NCBI GenBank assembly: GCA_002105175.1
Contig: MCGE01000018.1
Span: 1-64,000, forward strand
Origin: Absidia repens
Lineage: Eukaryota; Mucoromycota; Mucoromycetes; Mucorales; Cunninghamellaceae
Reading direction: 5' to 3'
Length of the DNA: 64,000 nucleotides
Position numbers and translations under genes: made by a program. Below, in pieces: positions 1 to 11,671 of this stretch. Numbering within the stretch: the first letter of the stretch is position 1; each line of letters opens with the position of its first letter. The notes under the pieces are model-generated. The model ran no database searches. It saw only the letters and a program-made list of their open reading frames with translations, and was not told where the DNA came from.

Positions 1-714
1 GGGGTAAAATTGGCAGTGGTCTAGATGCATACAGAGTCACTAGTGAGCATTGATGACTTTTTTATTTTGTTACAATGCAATATGTCTGTATGCATTGGTA
101 ATGACACTGACCAAGTGTTTGGATTATGTCAAAAAAAAAAAAGAGGACCAAGTATGGTTTTATATAGCACTCATGCTCTTTCGACAAAGTTCAAATGATT
201 GTCTTTTATCAGCTGTCGTTATTGAAACCCCGCAATTCATCATTCTCATCTTTCTCATGATGTCAGTTTAGCTTTACATGTCACGAGCTTTTGGTGTTAT
301 TATCGTGGGTAACTTGTTGAGACGCCCACCGCATTAAAAATGCCTCACAGGAATAATTTTTAAAATTCAGATATTTTTTGTGAAAGCATATATTGCGACA
401 TATCAAGTTGTAGTTGTCACTTATTTCTCACTATATCGGTATTTTTTATAGCATATATATCGAGTATCTTGTGATAAATTCATTATTACATCGCACATAA
501 TCAACGTCAATGGTCCTACAGAAAACGGCAATCCACACCCTTTTTTTTTTTTTTTAAACTTTGCGCCATTCCAAATTTATAAATTCTGAGGTCAGAAAGG
601 TCTTTTTTTTCCTTTTTCTTTCCTTTTTGCACTCATATTTCTTCTTCTGACGATTGACCGCTTTACAATATATCAGATATTCTTATAGTCATTGTCATAT
701 ATACCTACTAGCAA
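1..714. other. Intergenic, upstream of the vacuolar transporter
   Basis: No convincing gene is seen. A 73-codon open frame at 50-271 has no recognisable domain and is probably chance. A T-run lies at about 541-555, and the pyrimidine-rich stretch 600-660 directly before the start codon at 715 looks like a fungal core promoter and 5' leader. Confidence 0.5.
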
Positions 715-3488
715 ATGTCTTCACCATTACCAGTGAATGCTAAACAAAACTGGAGTGACGGCGCAGATGAAGGCTCTTCTCCACCTCGCTCTTCTACATC
801 TCATGCTGGTGAGCACTCTCTATCAAGCTCCGACGAACGCAACAGAACAACGGCAAGACTCTCTTCATCTCCAGTTCCTCCCAATTTTGCCGGGGGTTAT
901 GGGTCTTCACCTCCTTCCATCACAGCTGATCATGGTTTTGGCACTGCTGGCCTAGATGGCGGGGATGGGTTATCTCACCGGTCTTATGGAAGCACCACAG
1001 ACTTGCAACAATCATTTACCAACCATAGTGGCACTGGATCGATTGGTCTCTTCCGCCCAATGTCAACTCCTACCTACAATTATGATGATAATACGGTGTC
1101 TGCTGATTTGTCGGATGACAGGATTGCGAAGGTGGTCAAACGGCATTTGGCGGGTGCTTCCTCTCCTACTGGCTCTGCTCGAAGTGCATCACCAAAACGA
1201 GGAGGCGGCAATGATTTATCTCGTGTCAATACTAACAATTCATCATCAAAATCCAACAACAACAACAACAACAATGGTGGTGGTGGTGGGACATTTGGAA
1301 CAGTTGGAAGCACCACTGGCAGTATGATGACGTGGGATAATGATGAAAATGGTGGCTCGTCTTCTTTGGTTACGAATGCGCATCAGTTACCAGGAGGGGC
1401 AATCACACATGATATCTACAAATGGGCAGACGATATGGAATTCGAACAATGTAAACGGCAACGGTCTCAATCGATGTATATCCCACGACAAGAACCTTCT
1501 GATCCAGCATTGGCGCGTCTGAGAGATCCTGGAGGCTTCCGGCGACATTTCGTGGTGGACAAGGCGGCAAGACAAGGCAAAGAACCGCCTCACTGGATGA
1601 CTCGTACGTTTGTGGACTTTTTAGCCCTCTATGGCCATTTTGGTGGTGAAGATCTCAGTGATGATGAAGGCGAAGAAGAAGATGAAGACGATGGGGATTT
1701 ATTGGTAGAAGAAGGATCTGCTGGTGCGGGATTACGACAAAGACAGCGACGACGGCAACAGGATGATCGTGAAGACGATGATGGTGATGAAACCTCTCCA
1801 TTAATTCGCAAGGCTCAAGCAAACGCGGTACAAGGTTCTGCTACTCCTTCGAAGGCTGTCTTCTTACTATTGAAATCGTTCGTTGGCACAGGTAAAACTT
1901 TTGATATACATGAAGGGGATGATAAAGGACTGTTAGAGATCATGATTAAAAAAGGACTAGAATATGGGATGGTGATACAAAACCAAGGAGTGGTAATACT
2001 GATGATATCATTGTATTTTTTTTTTGTTTTACTGTAGGTGTAATGTTTCTACCAAAAGCGTAAGTTACTTAAAATTATGATGGAAACCCGGATTTAAACC
2101 AACGGACTTACACCCAACTTTTTTTCTCGTATCGATGATTTAGATTTTCGAATGGCGGATTATTCTTCTCGACGGCTCTGTTATCAACAATTGCGGCGCT
2201 GTCCTTATATACCTTTTTATTGCTAGTGGAAACAAGGAACAAGGTGCCGGTCTCATTTGGCGATATTGGTGGCATTCTCTTTGGCAAATATATGAGGATG
2301 GCGGTTTTGATTGCAATCACCTTTTCACAGGTAATAATACAAATGGTAAATGTCACATATCATTTAACTTACAAGTGTTTTGTTTTCTTGTATATAGGTT
2401 GGCTTTGTATGTGCGTACATGGTATTTGTGGCTCAAAATGTACAGTCCTTGATTGAAACGCTATCCAATTGTGAAATTCGACCGCCAATGCCTTATCTGA
2501 TTCTTAGCCAAATTGCTGTTTTTGTCCCTCTGGCGATGATTCGAAAAATTCAAAAATTATCTGCATTTGCCCTGATTGCCGATGTCTTCATCCTGCTCGG
2601 TTTAATCTATTTGTATTACTATGACTTTCTTGCTTTGGCGACGCACGGAATTGGAAATGTGGAATGGGTCATCAATGCAAAATCGTTCCCGATGTTTATT
2701 GGTACTGCCGTTTTCACCTATGAGGTAAGCAAACAATCACATTAAAAAACAATAAATATTATTTGAATTAACCTCTATCTCTTTATTGTAGGGAGTTGGA
2801 TTAGGTAAACACGCACACACACACGCACATATATATACATACATAAGGAAAAGCAAATCGAACTAACCCTTTCTTCTTTATAGTCATCCCTATTACTGAA
2901 TCGATGAAAGAGCCCGAAAAATTCCCCAAGGTACTGTCCTACACAATGGTCGGCATCACATCTATCTTTTTATCCGTCGGATTTATATCTTACCTGGCGT
3001 TTGGCGATCAGGTACAAACAGTGATTTTATTGAACTTACCCGGCACCTTTGCGGTCAACACGGTCCAAGCACTCTATGCACTGGCGATTTGTCTCTCGAT
3101 TCCGCTCCAACTCTTCCCTGCCATTCGTATTACTGAAACTGCCCTTTTTTCAAGGTCCGGAAAACACAACCTGGTAGTGAAATGGCAAAAGAATGTGTTC
3201 CGGTTTATGGCAGTCCTTGCCTGTGCTGGTGTGGCCATTATGGGGTCTTCTGATTTGGATAAGTTTGTCTCTTTGGTAGGCTCTCTTTGCTGTCTTCCTC
3301 TTTGTTATTTGTTCCCTCCCCTTTTCCATCTGAAAGCCATTGCAAATACCTGGCGGCAAAAAGCAATCGACATCACCATTTTGATCTTTGGTATACTCTC
3401 CATGACTTACACAACTGGTATCACTATTGCTCTTTGGTCTGAAGGTGGTGCCGAAGCTCCTATCAGTCGTTGTGTCCCTGGAAATTAG
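715..3488 (+). CDS. Vacuolar amino-acid transporter, AVT3/AVT4 type
   Basis: Six exons: 715-1891, 2038-2059, 2144-2330, 2398-2724, 2792-2804 and 2884-3488 join in frame to 776 residues. Residues 1 to about 378 are low-complexity, rich in Ser, Gly and Asn, with an acidic stretch near 320-350. From about 380 the protein becomes a multi-spanning membrane protein of the AAAP/SLC36 family: KAVFLLLKSFVGTG, then the LPKAF-NGG signature split over two tiny-intron junctions, then IPITESMKEPEKFPKV. Family members move neutral and basic amino acids across the vacuolar membrane, usually outward in AVT3/4. The exons of 22 and 13 nt are needed for the family signature, so they are secure. The long hydrophilic N-terminus is typical of fungal AVT3/4 and may carry phosphorylation sites (inference). 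AVT3 and AVT4 cannot be told apart here. Confidence 0.9.
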
Positions 3489-3919
3489 GTTTTAGTTTAG
3501 TTAGATCCCTCTCCAACCCAATAGTTGTCATTTTGATAGGTTGTTATATTTATTCATTTACTTTATGTGATACCTCCCCGCTCTTATCCTCTCCCCCTAT
3601 TTATATTATCTAGCAATACACTAAAGAATAAAATTACATCTGCTTTTTAATTATGTATGACTTGTGAAATGTACAGCTTTGTTTGCGTAAAAATGAATAT
3701 ATGGGATATCTATGATTGATTTAATAATGTCTATCAAGTAGCTTCAGTTTGGGTATCTCTTTTTTAATACCACATGCAAAAATAAATAAATAAAAAATAG
3801 CGAGCGTCATCGCATAAATCGAAATATCCCTTTTTTGCGATATGTTTCTTCTAGAGGAGCTTACGCAGAGGCACAACCCAAGTTGATTACTATGAATGGT
3901 AGAACGGGAATAGGACAAC
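3489..3919. other. Intergenic, 3' of the transporter
   Basis: The likely 3' UTR of the transporter lies here; an AATAAA-type signal sits at about 3626. No gene is recognised. Confidence 0.4.
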
Positions 3920-4708
3920 GTTTCATATCGAGCGACCTGAAACTGTCAACCAGTCACTAGTACTTTAGAGGAAGGAAATTAGTCATAGTGAATAAGCTAG
4001 AAAGCACGCAAGTATCTGATAGGGAGCTCACAAAATAGCCGCAATGGTAGCTTTATTTATTGTAATGAGTCATAGGATAGGTAATAAAAGGTATAGCTTT
4101 ATTTGAAGGAATATGGTAGATATTAAATGAAGAGCGTGGGGTTCATTGCAAACAAGTGATTGAATGAAGTAAGGCTCTTAGGAATTCTGAAGGATGTCTA
4201 ACACTAATATAAAGGGAAGGATCATAATAAGAACTATAATATACCGTATTGTACAAAGCACGAAAAAGAATAAATGGTCATCTGTTATTGAAGCACAACA
4301 ACTGCAGTACTAATCAATATTAAGTGATGGCAGAAAAAAAAGGGATCTCTTGCACAAGACATGATAGATGCAAATGAGACATATTTCATTGAAGGATGTA
4401 AAAAGGGACATATTTTATTTAGATGTAGATACAAATTATGACAAATTAACAACTAAACAAAACTAATGGAGGCTCCGAAAAGCAAACTAATGGTGGTCCA
4501 AAATCCTGAATCCAAAATGAAAGGGTTTCCTCATGCATCTTGTAATCCCTGTTCTGAAAACCTTTCTAAACTAGTCCTGACACTATTCTAAGTCCAACAT
4601 AATCCCATAAAAATTGAATGACGGAGAAAAAAAGGAAAGGAAAAGAAGAGAGAGCGAAAAAAATAAAAAAAAATAAAAATATATATTCACGTGGGCGGGA
4701 TTTGAAAC
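3920..4708 (-). repeat. Dispersed non-coding repeat, copy A (full-length type)
   Basis: Reverse-oriented copy of a family found at least five times in this window. Read on the minus strand it starts with GTTTCAAATCCCGCCCACGTG (positions 4708 down to about 4688), passes the conserved core with AGTGTCAGGACTAGTTTAGA-like and AAACCCTTTCATTTTGGATT-like blocks (about 4600-4505), and ends with a block like CTAGTGACTGG and then GTCGCTCGATATGAAAC at 3920. The two ends share an inverted GTTTCA(A/T)AT motif. No open reading frame is conserved between copies. It could be a non-autonomous transposon, a solo LTR or a non-coding RNA unit. Confidence 0.75.
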
Positions 4709-6014
4709 ATTTTTTTTGGCCTTTCAGGTTTGTATAATTCACAATTAGATCTTTTGCGATTTTTTTTTTTTTTTTTTTTGGTTGAGACAGAAAAAGGAAC
4801 CCCATCTTTTTATTTTTCACAGCAGATCAACATCATACAACATCATCAACATGGTGATTCTCGTCTCATGACAGTGATCGCTACTATTTAACACAGACAG
4901 CACGGGTGTTCTCTTCTATTAATGTCTTCGCAGATACAAGATGAATCAGTTTGGCCTAATTTATTTAGTCTCTTTACTGTATCATTGTACGTCACTCACA
5001 GTAGTATAGTATACCCTCTTTGACTGGACTAGTTTACCTGAGACTATGTTTAATCTACAATAATAGACGAGCACTCTTACATACCCAACCTTCAACCACA
5101 CGGCACCTTAATGCCATCGTATTATCATTCGACCTGCTTAGCTTAATTAATATGGCTATCTACGCCTGAATAAAATGTGTTTTGTTCTTTTTTTCTTTAC
5201 ATCATGTATTATATGTTTATTTTGTCCTGTCAAGTGGTATATACACATTGTAGAGTGGATGTAGTGTAGGGAAATAAAAATTTGATGTTGTATGCAGCAA
5301 AAGGAAAAAAAAAAGCGGGGGTATGGTAGGTGTGAGACGACTTCGACCAGCCGTTGTGGCCATTAGTCTACTGTATGTACTGAGTTTCCAATATGGGGTA
5401 TGGGTAGGATTTCTTGAGTGGTTTTAGAGAATGGTCCTGGTGGACACATGAAAAACAAAAGAGAATGAACTACGATAATATAAAAATATGATAATTGAGG
5501 CACACCGACAGATATTTATTTTACTGAAATACATTCTTTTTTACTAACAAGTTGTAGAATGCATTACGATAGTTGACGAGATTTATTTTTATCCCTCCCC
5601 CACCGTATTTCGACAAATTGTTTTTTTTATTGATTTATGACAATGTCATTCTTTGCGGCATTATTTCAACCCCTTCACCTCATTATCGAAAACAGGATTT
5701 TCCGAGTAGCTAGAATAGCACAAGTAATCATTTGAAAATACGACTAGCTTTTATTCCCTTACTTTCCGTGTTTTCCCCTTTTTTCAATTTCACTTCCCTT
5801 GCCCCTCTGCAAATCATACTCAATCACTCTGTAATAGCGAACTCTTACATAAGACATATTTGAGAGAGTGTAAAGAGATATTTGATAAATAAATATTGCT
5901 TTTATTAATAATCATAAAATAAAAAACATAAACTAACTAATAAACTACCCATAAAAATAACGCCTAAGCTAGTTGTATCAGAGGCAATTCTATCAAATAT
6001 AAATGTATGATATT
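4709..6014. other. Intergenic, no gene seen
   Basis: AT-rich DNA with a T-run near 4760-4780. The ORFs are short and without domains. The right part includes the 3' flank of the minus-strand J-protein gene ending at 6015. Confidence 0.4.
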
Positions 6015-7276
6015 CTATTTTTTAACGGCCCGCCTTCGTCCACCCACTTTGGTTCCGGTAACATTTTGGGACTCGGTCTTGCTCTTTTTCTTCTTTCCAA
6101 CTTGTGCCTTCTTGCTGACATCCTTGCCCTTGCTTTGTTCATTGTCGTTGTTGCCCGAGTCTGTATCATTATCATCATCATATTCTTTTTCGGTCGAATC
6201 GTTTCTTCCAAGCACTTTATTGATAACACCAAGAGGCCATTTGATAAGATAGAGATCGACGGGACGAGGAGGCATGACCCATTCAGTGTTCAGATGAACA
6301 GGTTCTTCATCAGGCTTGTCCGTATGGATGATGATATAATGGTCTGACTTGATTTCACATCGGAAGGTTCGGTGACCCAGTTCCAAGTAGCTACGTCCTA
6401 AGGTAGGTGCGCCATAACCCTTGGGTACACTGACGTTGAGGTTCGATCGGGCATCTTGTACAAATTGAATGATTTTGCGCTTCTCTTGATAAAAGTTGAT
6501 CCATTTGGCCAAATACTGCATACCGGCCACCACCACCATGACAAACGCGATCACGCCACCAACACCAGGACGGAAGCGGGCATAGTAATAACCAGTTCCA
6601 CGCCAGCGAGGGACACCATTCTTGTAGAAATGGTTGTACCGTTCCCGAGTTGCCGAATTCCGCAAAATAGCCGCTACTTTTCCTAACCGTGCAAACCGTT
6701 CTTCAGCATTCGCGTCTTGCTTGTTCTTGTCAGGACTATGAAGATAATGTGATGTGATCAGTGGGTCTGTTTTCTCGTTCGCTGTCACTCTTCCCTTCAG
6801 TTTTTCAGCCTACATTTATTGTCCTTCTCCACCTATTTCCTTTTTTTTTTTTTCTGGTACTTACTGAAGTTGAATAGAAAGTTTTCTGTATGCCTTGCTG
6901 ACTTCTGCTTGAGTCGCACTAGGCTAATAAAGTAAAAAAAAAAAAAAAAAAAAAGTCAGAACAAGAGAAAAAGGCGGTTAAAGTCAGGTATGGAAGCGCG
7001 TATAATTCTTTGCACATATGTCTTTTCGCTTACCTTAAGTTTTAACCAGTTGTAAAAGTTTGTATCCTTTCCTTCCGACTTTTCAAGTTCATCAACCAAA
7101 TCAAAAATTTCAAAATCGGCTACAGGGAACAAAGTATTGAATACAAGTTAGCAAACAGATCAGACAGATTCTTTCAAAGGTTTACCTTTTTCCCATGCCT
7201 TGACATTGGGCACTAATGTGGATAAAATCAAAGCGAAGATTAAAGCAACGCATAGTATCGCTCTCTTGGCCGCCAT
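6015..7276 (-). CDS. ERJ5: ER membrane J-domain co-chaperone, ERJ5-like
   Basis: Exons (minus strand) 7186-7276, 7034-7119, 6865-6923 and 6015-6735 give 318 residues. Residues 1-27 are a signal peptide. The J domain starts at NFYNWLKLK (51-59); its HPD motif (79-81) is rebuilt exactly across the last intron. A membrane span follows at about 137-158, preceded by GYYYARFRPG, and the tail after 240 is acidic then Lys/Arg-rich. Signal peptide, lumenal J domain, single span and basic tail, as well as the NFY..LKL and YYYARF-P motifs, match yeast Erj5, an Hsp40 partner of the lumenal Hsp70 Kar2/BiP in protein folding. The gene is divergent from the protease at 7790, with 513 bp between the start codons. 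Confidence 0.88.
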
Positions 7277-7789
7277 ATTTTGCAAGGATGAAGCTTGTCA
7301 AAAAAGAAAAAAAAAGATTCGAAAGAAATAAAGGAGGCGCTGGCTTTTGGCCAATAAAAATGAACCACCAAAAATTCAGCAAAAATGGCTGAATTTGAAT
7401 CATTCCTACCTGTCAGGGCAAAAAGAAAACATCACACAAAGACGGGGTCTGTATGTATCAAAGGACGGAAGAGCCACTGTAGTTACTATCAAAATTATAT
7501 TATTGTAATACAATAGCATTAATGTATACCAGCCCTAGATTTTGATGATAATCATAGGTATACATATTGATCAGGCTTTGAATAAACGATGTAATTGATT
7601 ATCATCACTGCACTATCCTATATATCGTGGGGAGCATATGATTTAATTTCGAAGTGATTTACTGTTGAAAGTAAGAAACCCACATGCTCCGTTTGACAAA
7701 AAAAAAAAAACTTTATTTCTCGATAACATAAATACCGCCCATCTTGCTTCCAGTTATCAGTTTATTTTTATTATACATCCACACAAATA
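7277..7789. promoter_or_regulatory. Divergent intergenic region between ERJ5 and the aspartic protease
   Basis: 513 bp between two start codons on opposite strands, so both promoters must lie here or overlap it. An A-run lies at about 7700-7711. No specific element is claimed. Confidence 0.45.
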
Positions 7790-9222
7790 ATGGTGGCACA
7801 TCATTTACTATATGCTTTACTTTTAATTGAGCATGGGATCTTGATGGTGATTGCTGCTCCAGCAAAGCCAATCGAAGAGGTTCATATTATCCCCTTGACA
7901 AGAAATGTCCATTTTAAAAAAAATGCAGCAAATGCTGTTTCGAAGGTCCGTTCCAAATATATGTCTTTCCTCGATCAAATCAAAGCTATTGATCTCCAGC
8001 AATCGGATGATAAAGGATCAGTCAACATGACCAATGAAGATGATATAGAGTAAAACCACTCCTTTTTTTTTAAATAAATACATCGGACAGAACTGATCAT
8101 TCTATTTAATTTATACTTGATCGGTATTATATACCGTATAGGTATTATGGTACTGTGAAAGTAGGGACACCAGGTCAAGCTCTCAAACTGATTTTTGATA
8201 CTGGATCATCCGATCTTTGGTTCTCTGTAAGTGGTTTTTTTTTTTTTTTTTTTGCCGGTTTATTTAAATACCTTGTTTATTTTTTTTTAAAAAAAAAAGT
8301 CAAGTCTTTGTCTCTTATGTGGATCTCATACGAAATACAACCCATTAAAATCCTCGACGTATTCGGCTGGCATCACCCCCTGGAAAATCCAATATGGTGA
8401 TGGAAGTTCAGCCCAAGGAATTGTGGCAAAAGATACTGTTGAAATTGGTGGTCTTGTGGTAAAAAAGCAAGCAATTCAGCTTGCGGTGCATGAATCCGCT
8501 AGTTTTCTTAAAGGCGTTACTGATGGTATTCTTGGTCTTGGCTTCAGCAATCTTGCGTCTGTAAAAGGCACCATCACTCCAGTCGATAACATGATCAAGC
8601 AAAAAGTGATAAAAAATCCTATATTCAGTGTTTATCTGGGAAAAAAAAGTCTTGGCGGTGGTGGAGGTATGTATAAATGTTGCTGTATAATATCATATTC
8701 ACTTCACTTTTTTTTTTTTAAGAATACGTTTTCGGTGGCTCAAATCCAGCTCACTATCAAGGAAATTTGACATCCGTTCCTATTGATAATTCCAAAGGTT
8801 TTTGGAATGTAAAGGTTGCTTCACTAAGTGCCGGCACATCGTCATCTTCAAAATCAAATACATCACTCTTTGGTCAATTCGATGCCATTGTTGATACTGG
8901 TACAACTTTGTTGATTTTGCAAAAAGACATCGCTAAATATGTGGCCAAGCACTATAATGCCAAAGAAAATGTGAATGATGGAACTTTCACTATTGATTGC
9001 GATGGATCAAAATTGGACCCTCTTCAATTTTCACTTGGTGGATCGGTGTTTCAAATCCCCGGTAAAGATCTCGTGTACGCAAAGGATGGTAACAAATGTA
9101 TTGCAAGCTTTGCGACTGGTGATTTTCAATTCTCAATCCTTGGTGATGCATTTATTAGAAATAACTATGTAGTTTTTGATATGGAAGTGCCGCAAGTTCA
9201 ATTGGCTCCTATCAAGCCCTGA
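7790..9222 (+). CDS. Secreted pepsin-like aspartic protease
   Basis: Exons 7790-8049, 8142-8226, 8300-8666 and 8723-9222 join in frame to 403 residues. The N-terminus is hydrophobic and ends in IAAPA, a probable signal peptide, followed by a basic propeptide. The two catalytic aspartates of family A1 are present: DTGSSDLWFS just before the third exon and DTGTTLL in the last exon. YGDGSSAQG matches the flap region and a Cys pair (SSLCLLC) follows the first active site, as in rhizopuspepsin-type enzymes. The last exon also carries a second Cys pair and ILGDAFIRNNYVVFD. Expected to be secreted and to cleave proteins at acidic pH after removal of the propeptide. A vacuolar (Pep4-like) location is less likely because Pep4 lacks this arrangement of Ser-rich linker and short propeptide. 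Confidence 0.92.
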
Positions 9223-9488
9223 TCCCATAATTAACGTTTTTTGACACTATGATAATAAAACTTGTAAGACATCTCCGTTTATGACCATGTTTATTTATGT
9301 CTCTTTAGTAACGTAGTATCAATAAATGACCTAGGTTATTGAATTAAAGGAATGACGAAACAGTGAGAAAGAAATGTAATGTTTTTCTATCATTTGGTTG
9401 AAAAATTAGATCTGCAATATTATTTCATATTGAAGCATATAACACCAAGTATGGAATCCCATCCTCAAAAGTCGTCAGAGCCACCATG
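9223..9488. other. Protease 3' flank
   Basis: AATAAAAC at about 9251 is a candidate polyadenylation signal for the protease. Nothing else is recognised. Confidence 0.4.
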
Positions 9489-10311
9489 GTTTCAAATGCC
9501 GCCCACGTGAATTATTTTATTTTTTCTCTCCCACCGTCCTCATTTTTCTGGCTCTCCTTCTTTTTGGTTAATTTTTTTTTTCCTTTATATTTTCTTCATC
9601 ATTCAACTTCTATAGGGTTATGTTGGACTTAGAATGGTATCAGGACTAGTTTAGAAGGGGTTTCAGCTCAGCGATTACAAGATGCATAGGGAAACCCTTT
9701 CATTTTGGATCTAGGATCTCGAGGCACCATTAGTTGGCTTTTTGATGTCTTCATTAGCGTAGTTTGGTGTTAGTTTCTCCATAGTTTGTATTTACATCTC
9801 AATAAAATATGTCATTTTCCATTTTTTAATGAAAAATGTTCCATTAGTCTCTCTCTTTCTTGTCCAATTGATTCCTTTTCGCCATTGTCACCTCTATTGA
9901 CTAATGTTGACCGCTGTTGTGCTCTATAACATATATCTCTTTAGACTTTTAGACTTTCTTATGTTTTGTGCTGGTACAATATATTAGATCCCTGTTTTAC
10001 AATAATACCATTAGTCTAGTTTCGACCATTCTCCCGATTCCCCATCAATCGCCTTCGTGCTGCCTCCAATAGAACCCTTGCTACATTGAGCCCCATGCTC
10101 TTAGTTTAGTATCTGCAATATACCTTCAAATAAAATACGCTTTTTTAATATAAGTTCTGACCCTATTATATAGTGAGTAATGCCATTATGTTACTCTTTT
10201 TTGAGTGTCCTGTTAAGCACCTGCTTTCTAGTTCACCCACTCTAACTACTTCCGCCACTGCCTCAGAGCCCTAGCGACTAGTTATTTGTTCTAGGTCACT
10301 TAATATGAAAC
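9489..10311 (+). repeat. Dispersed non-coding repeat, copy B (full-length type)
   Basis: Forward copy, about 823 bp. It opens with GTTTCAAATGCCGCCCACGTG, followed by pyrimidine-rich DNA, then the core (TCAGGACTAGTTTAGAAGGG, GGGAAACCCTTTCATTTTGG) at about 9635-9710, a first AATAAAATATGTC at about 9800, and a second module ending in AATAAAATACG near 10130. The right end has GCGACTAGTTATTTGTTC then GGTCACTTAATATGAAAC. Both ends match copies A, C and G. No coding capacity is seen. Confidence 0.75.
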
Positions 10312-10859
10312 GCAGCCTTATTCTCATATTAATGAACATAGTCCGTACTACCAGTATAACCTTCCCTATAAATTATGATAGCGTTCACTAGACTGGACAC
10401 TATTATTTTTTATATCTTTGCATATAGATAATGTAATAAACATCTCCCCGTAAAGTATCATACCGAAGTCCATCCAAGTGAGATATGATTGAGACAGCTA
10501 TTCCCATACCCATCAAATCCAAAATTTAACTCTTCCCCCTCACCGTGTAAGCAAATCTGCGATTTCCCAATGCCCCAGTGGAGTACAGAACGTTGTTTGA
10601 AGTAAAATCTAAACAAACGCAATAGTACTCCTTTCTGTAAACCCAAACCCAATCACCCATACAGCACTATACAATACAACACAATCAATAAAACAACAAA
10701 AATAATAGGAATATAAAAGTGTGTCCTTTATGGCTTTATTCAATAGAAACAATCAATTAAGAAAAGATCATAGGGAAGAATGTGTGTCTTGATAAAAATA
10801 AAAAACAAATGTATTTTTTGATCGATACATATATATGCATATAAAAGTCAATAATTTGT
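10312..10859. other. Intergenic, 3' of eS24
   Basis: No gene recognised. A 64-codon minus-strand frame at 10458-10652 has no domain and no splice context. The region includes the 3' UTR of the minus-strand eS24 gene. Confidence 0.4.
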
Positions 10860-11671
10860 CTATTTCTTGCCACCACTGGCAGCAGCCTTCTTGGTACCAC
10901 GGAACTTCTTGGCACGGTTCTTCTTTTCCTTGCGTTGCTTGCGACCACCCTTTCCAGGTTCAGCCAAACCAACCTATTCATCATTTTAAAACACACAAAA
11001 GTCAGTATCAAAACCATTCTATAATCTACACCTCATCATTTTCTAAAAAAAAAAAAACGAAAAAAACAAACTAACTTACACGAGCGAGACGGTACTTGGG
11101 TTCGAACTTCTTCAAAGCTTCGACGTTGTCGTAGACGAGACCGAAACCGGTAGTACGGCCACCACCAAAGTGGGTCTTGAAGCCAAAGACGGAGACAACA
11201 TCCTTGTTGGTCTTGTACATCTTACCGAGCTTTTCACGGATTTCTTCGCGAGACAAGTTGGCGAGTCCAGGGTGGATCACGTCAACGACCATTTGCTTAC
11301 GTTGGAGTAAACGGTTGGTGATGAACTTGCGAGTACGGATGGTGACAGAAGAAGCGTCGGCCTAGAAATAAAATAAAATAAAATAAAAGCGTTAGTAAAA
11401 ACGATCGAGCACATAGCGAGAGGATTCAAAAAATAGTTGTGGATTCAAAACCATAGACAGAGAAATAGAATGTAGAGTCAAGCGTGACAGAACCCCCCCC
11501 AAAAAAAAGATGACTACGGTATATCATCCATCCATCCATTCATCCATCCGTCCTCTTTTTCATTGTAATTTCTCTGTCCATGTCGAATGCCAAACTGTTA
11601 TTGCTGTTGATGTTGATGTTGTTGCGTATGTGTGTGTGTTATGATGATGATGACTCTATTATACGTACCAT
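10860..11671 (-). CDS. RPS24: 40S ribosomal protein eS24
   Basis: Exons 11669-11671 (the ATG alone), 11080-11361 and 10860-10973 give 132 residues, the usual size of eS24. The protein reads [19 protein letters not shown], then [42 protein letters not shown] and a Lys/Arg-rich tail ending SGGKK. It is a structural protein of the small ribosomal subunit needed for early pre-rRNA processing. The start was placed at 11671 because ATG there is followed at once by a perfect donor (GTACGT) and the acceptor at 11362 restores MADASS; a start exon holding only ATG is common in ribosomal protein genes. Intron 1 (about 307 nt) holds (ATCC)n and (ATG)n simple repeats; I saw no convincing C/D snoRNA boxes in it. 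Confidence 0.93.

Noticed and set aside
50..271. Short open frame of 73 codons
   Set aside because: No domain, no promoter context, and long A-run inside; likely chance.
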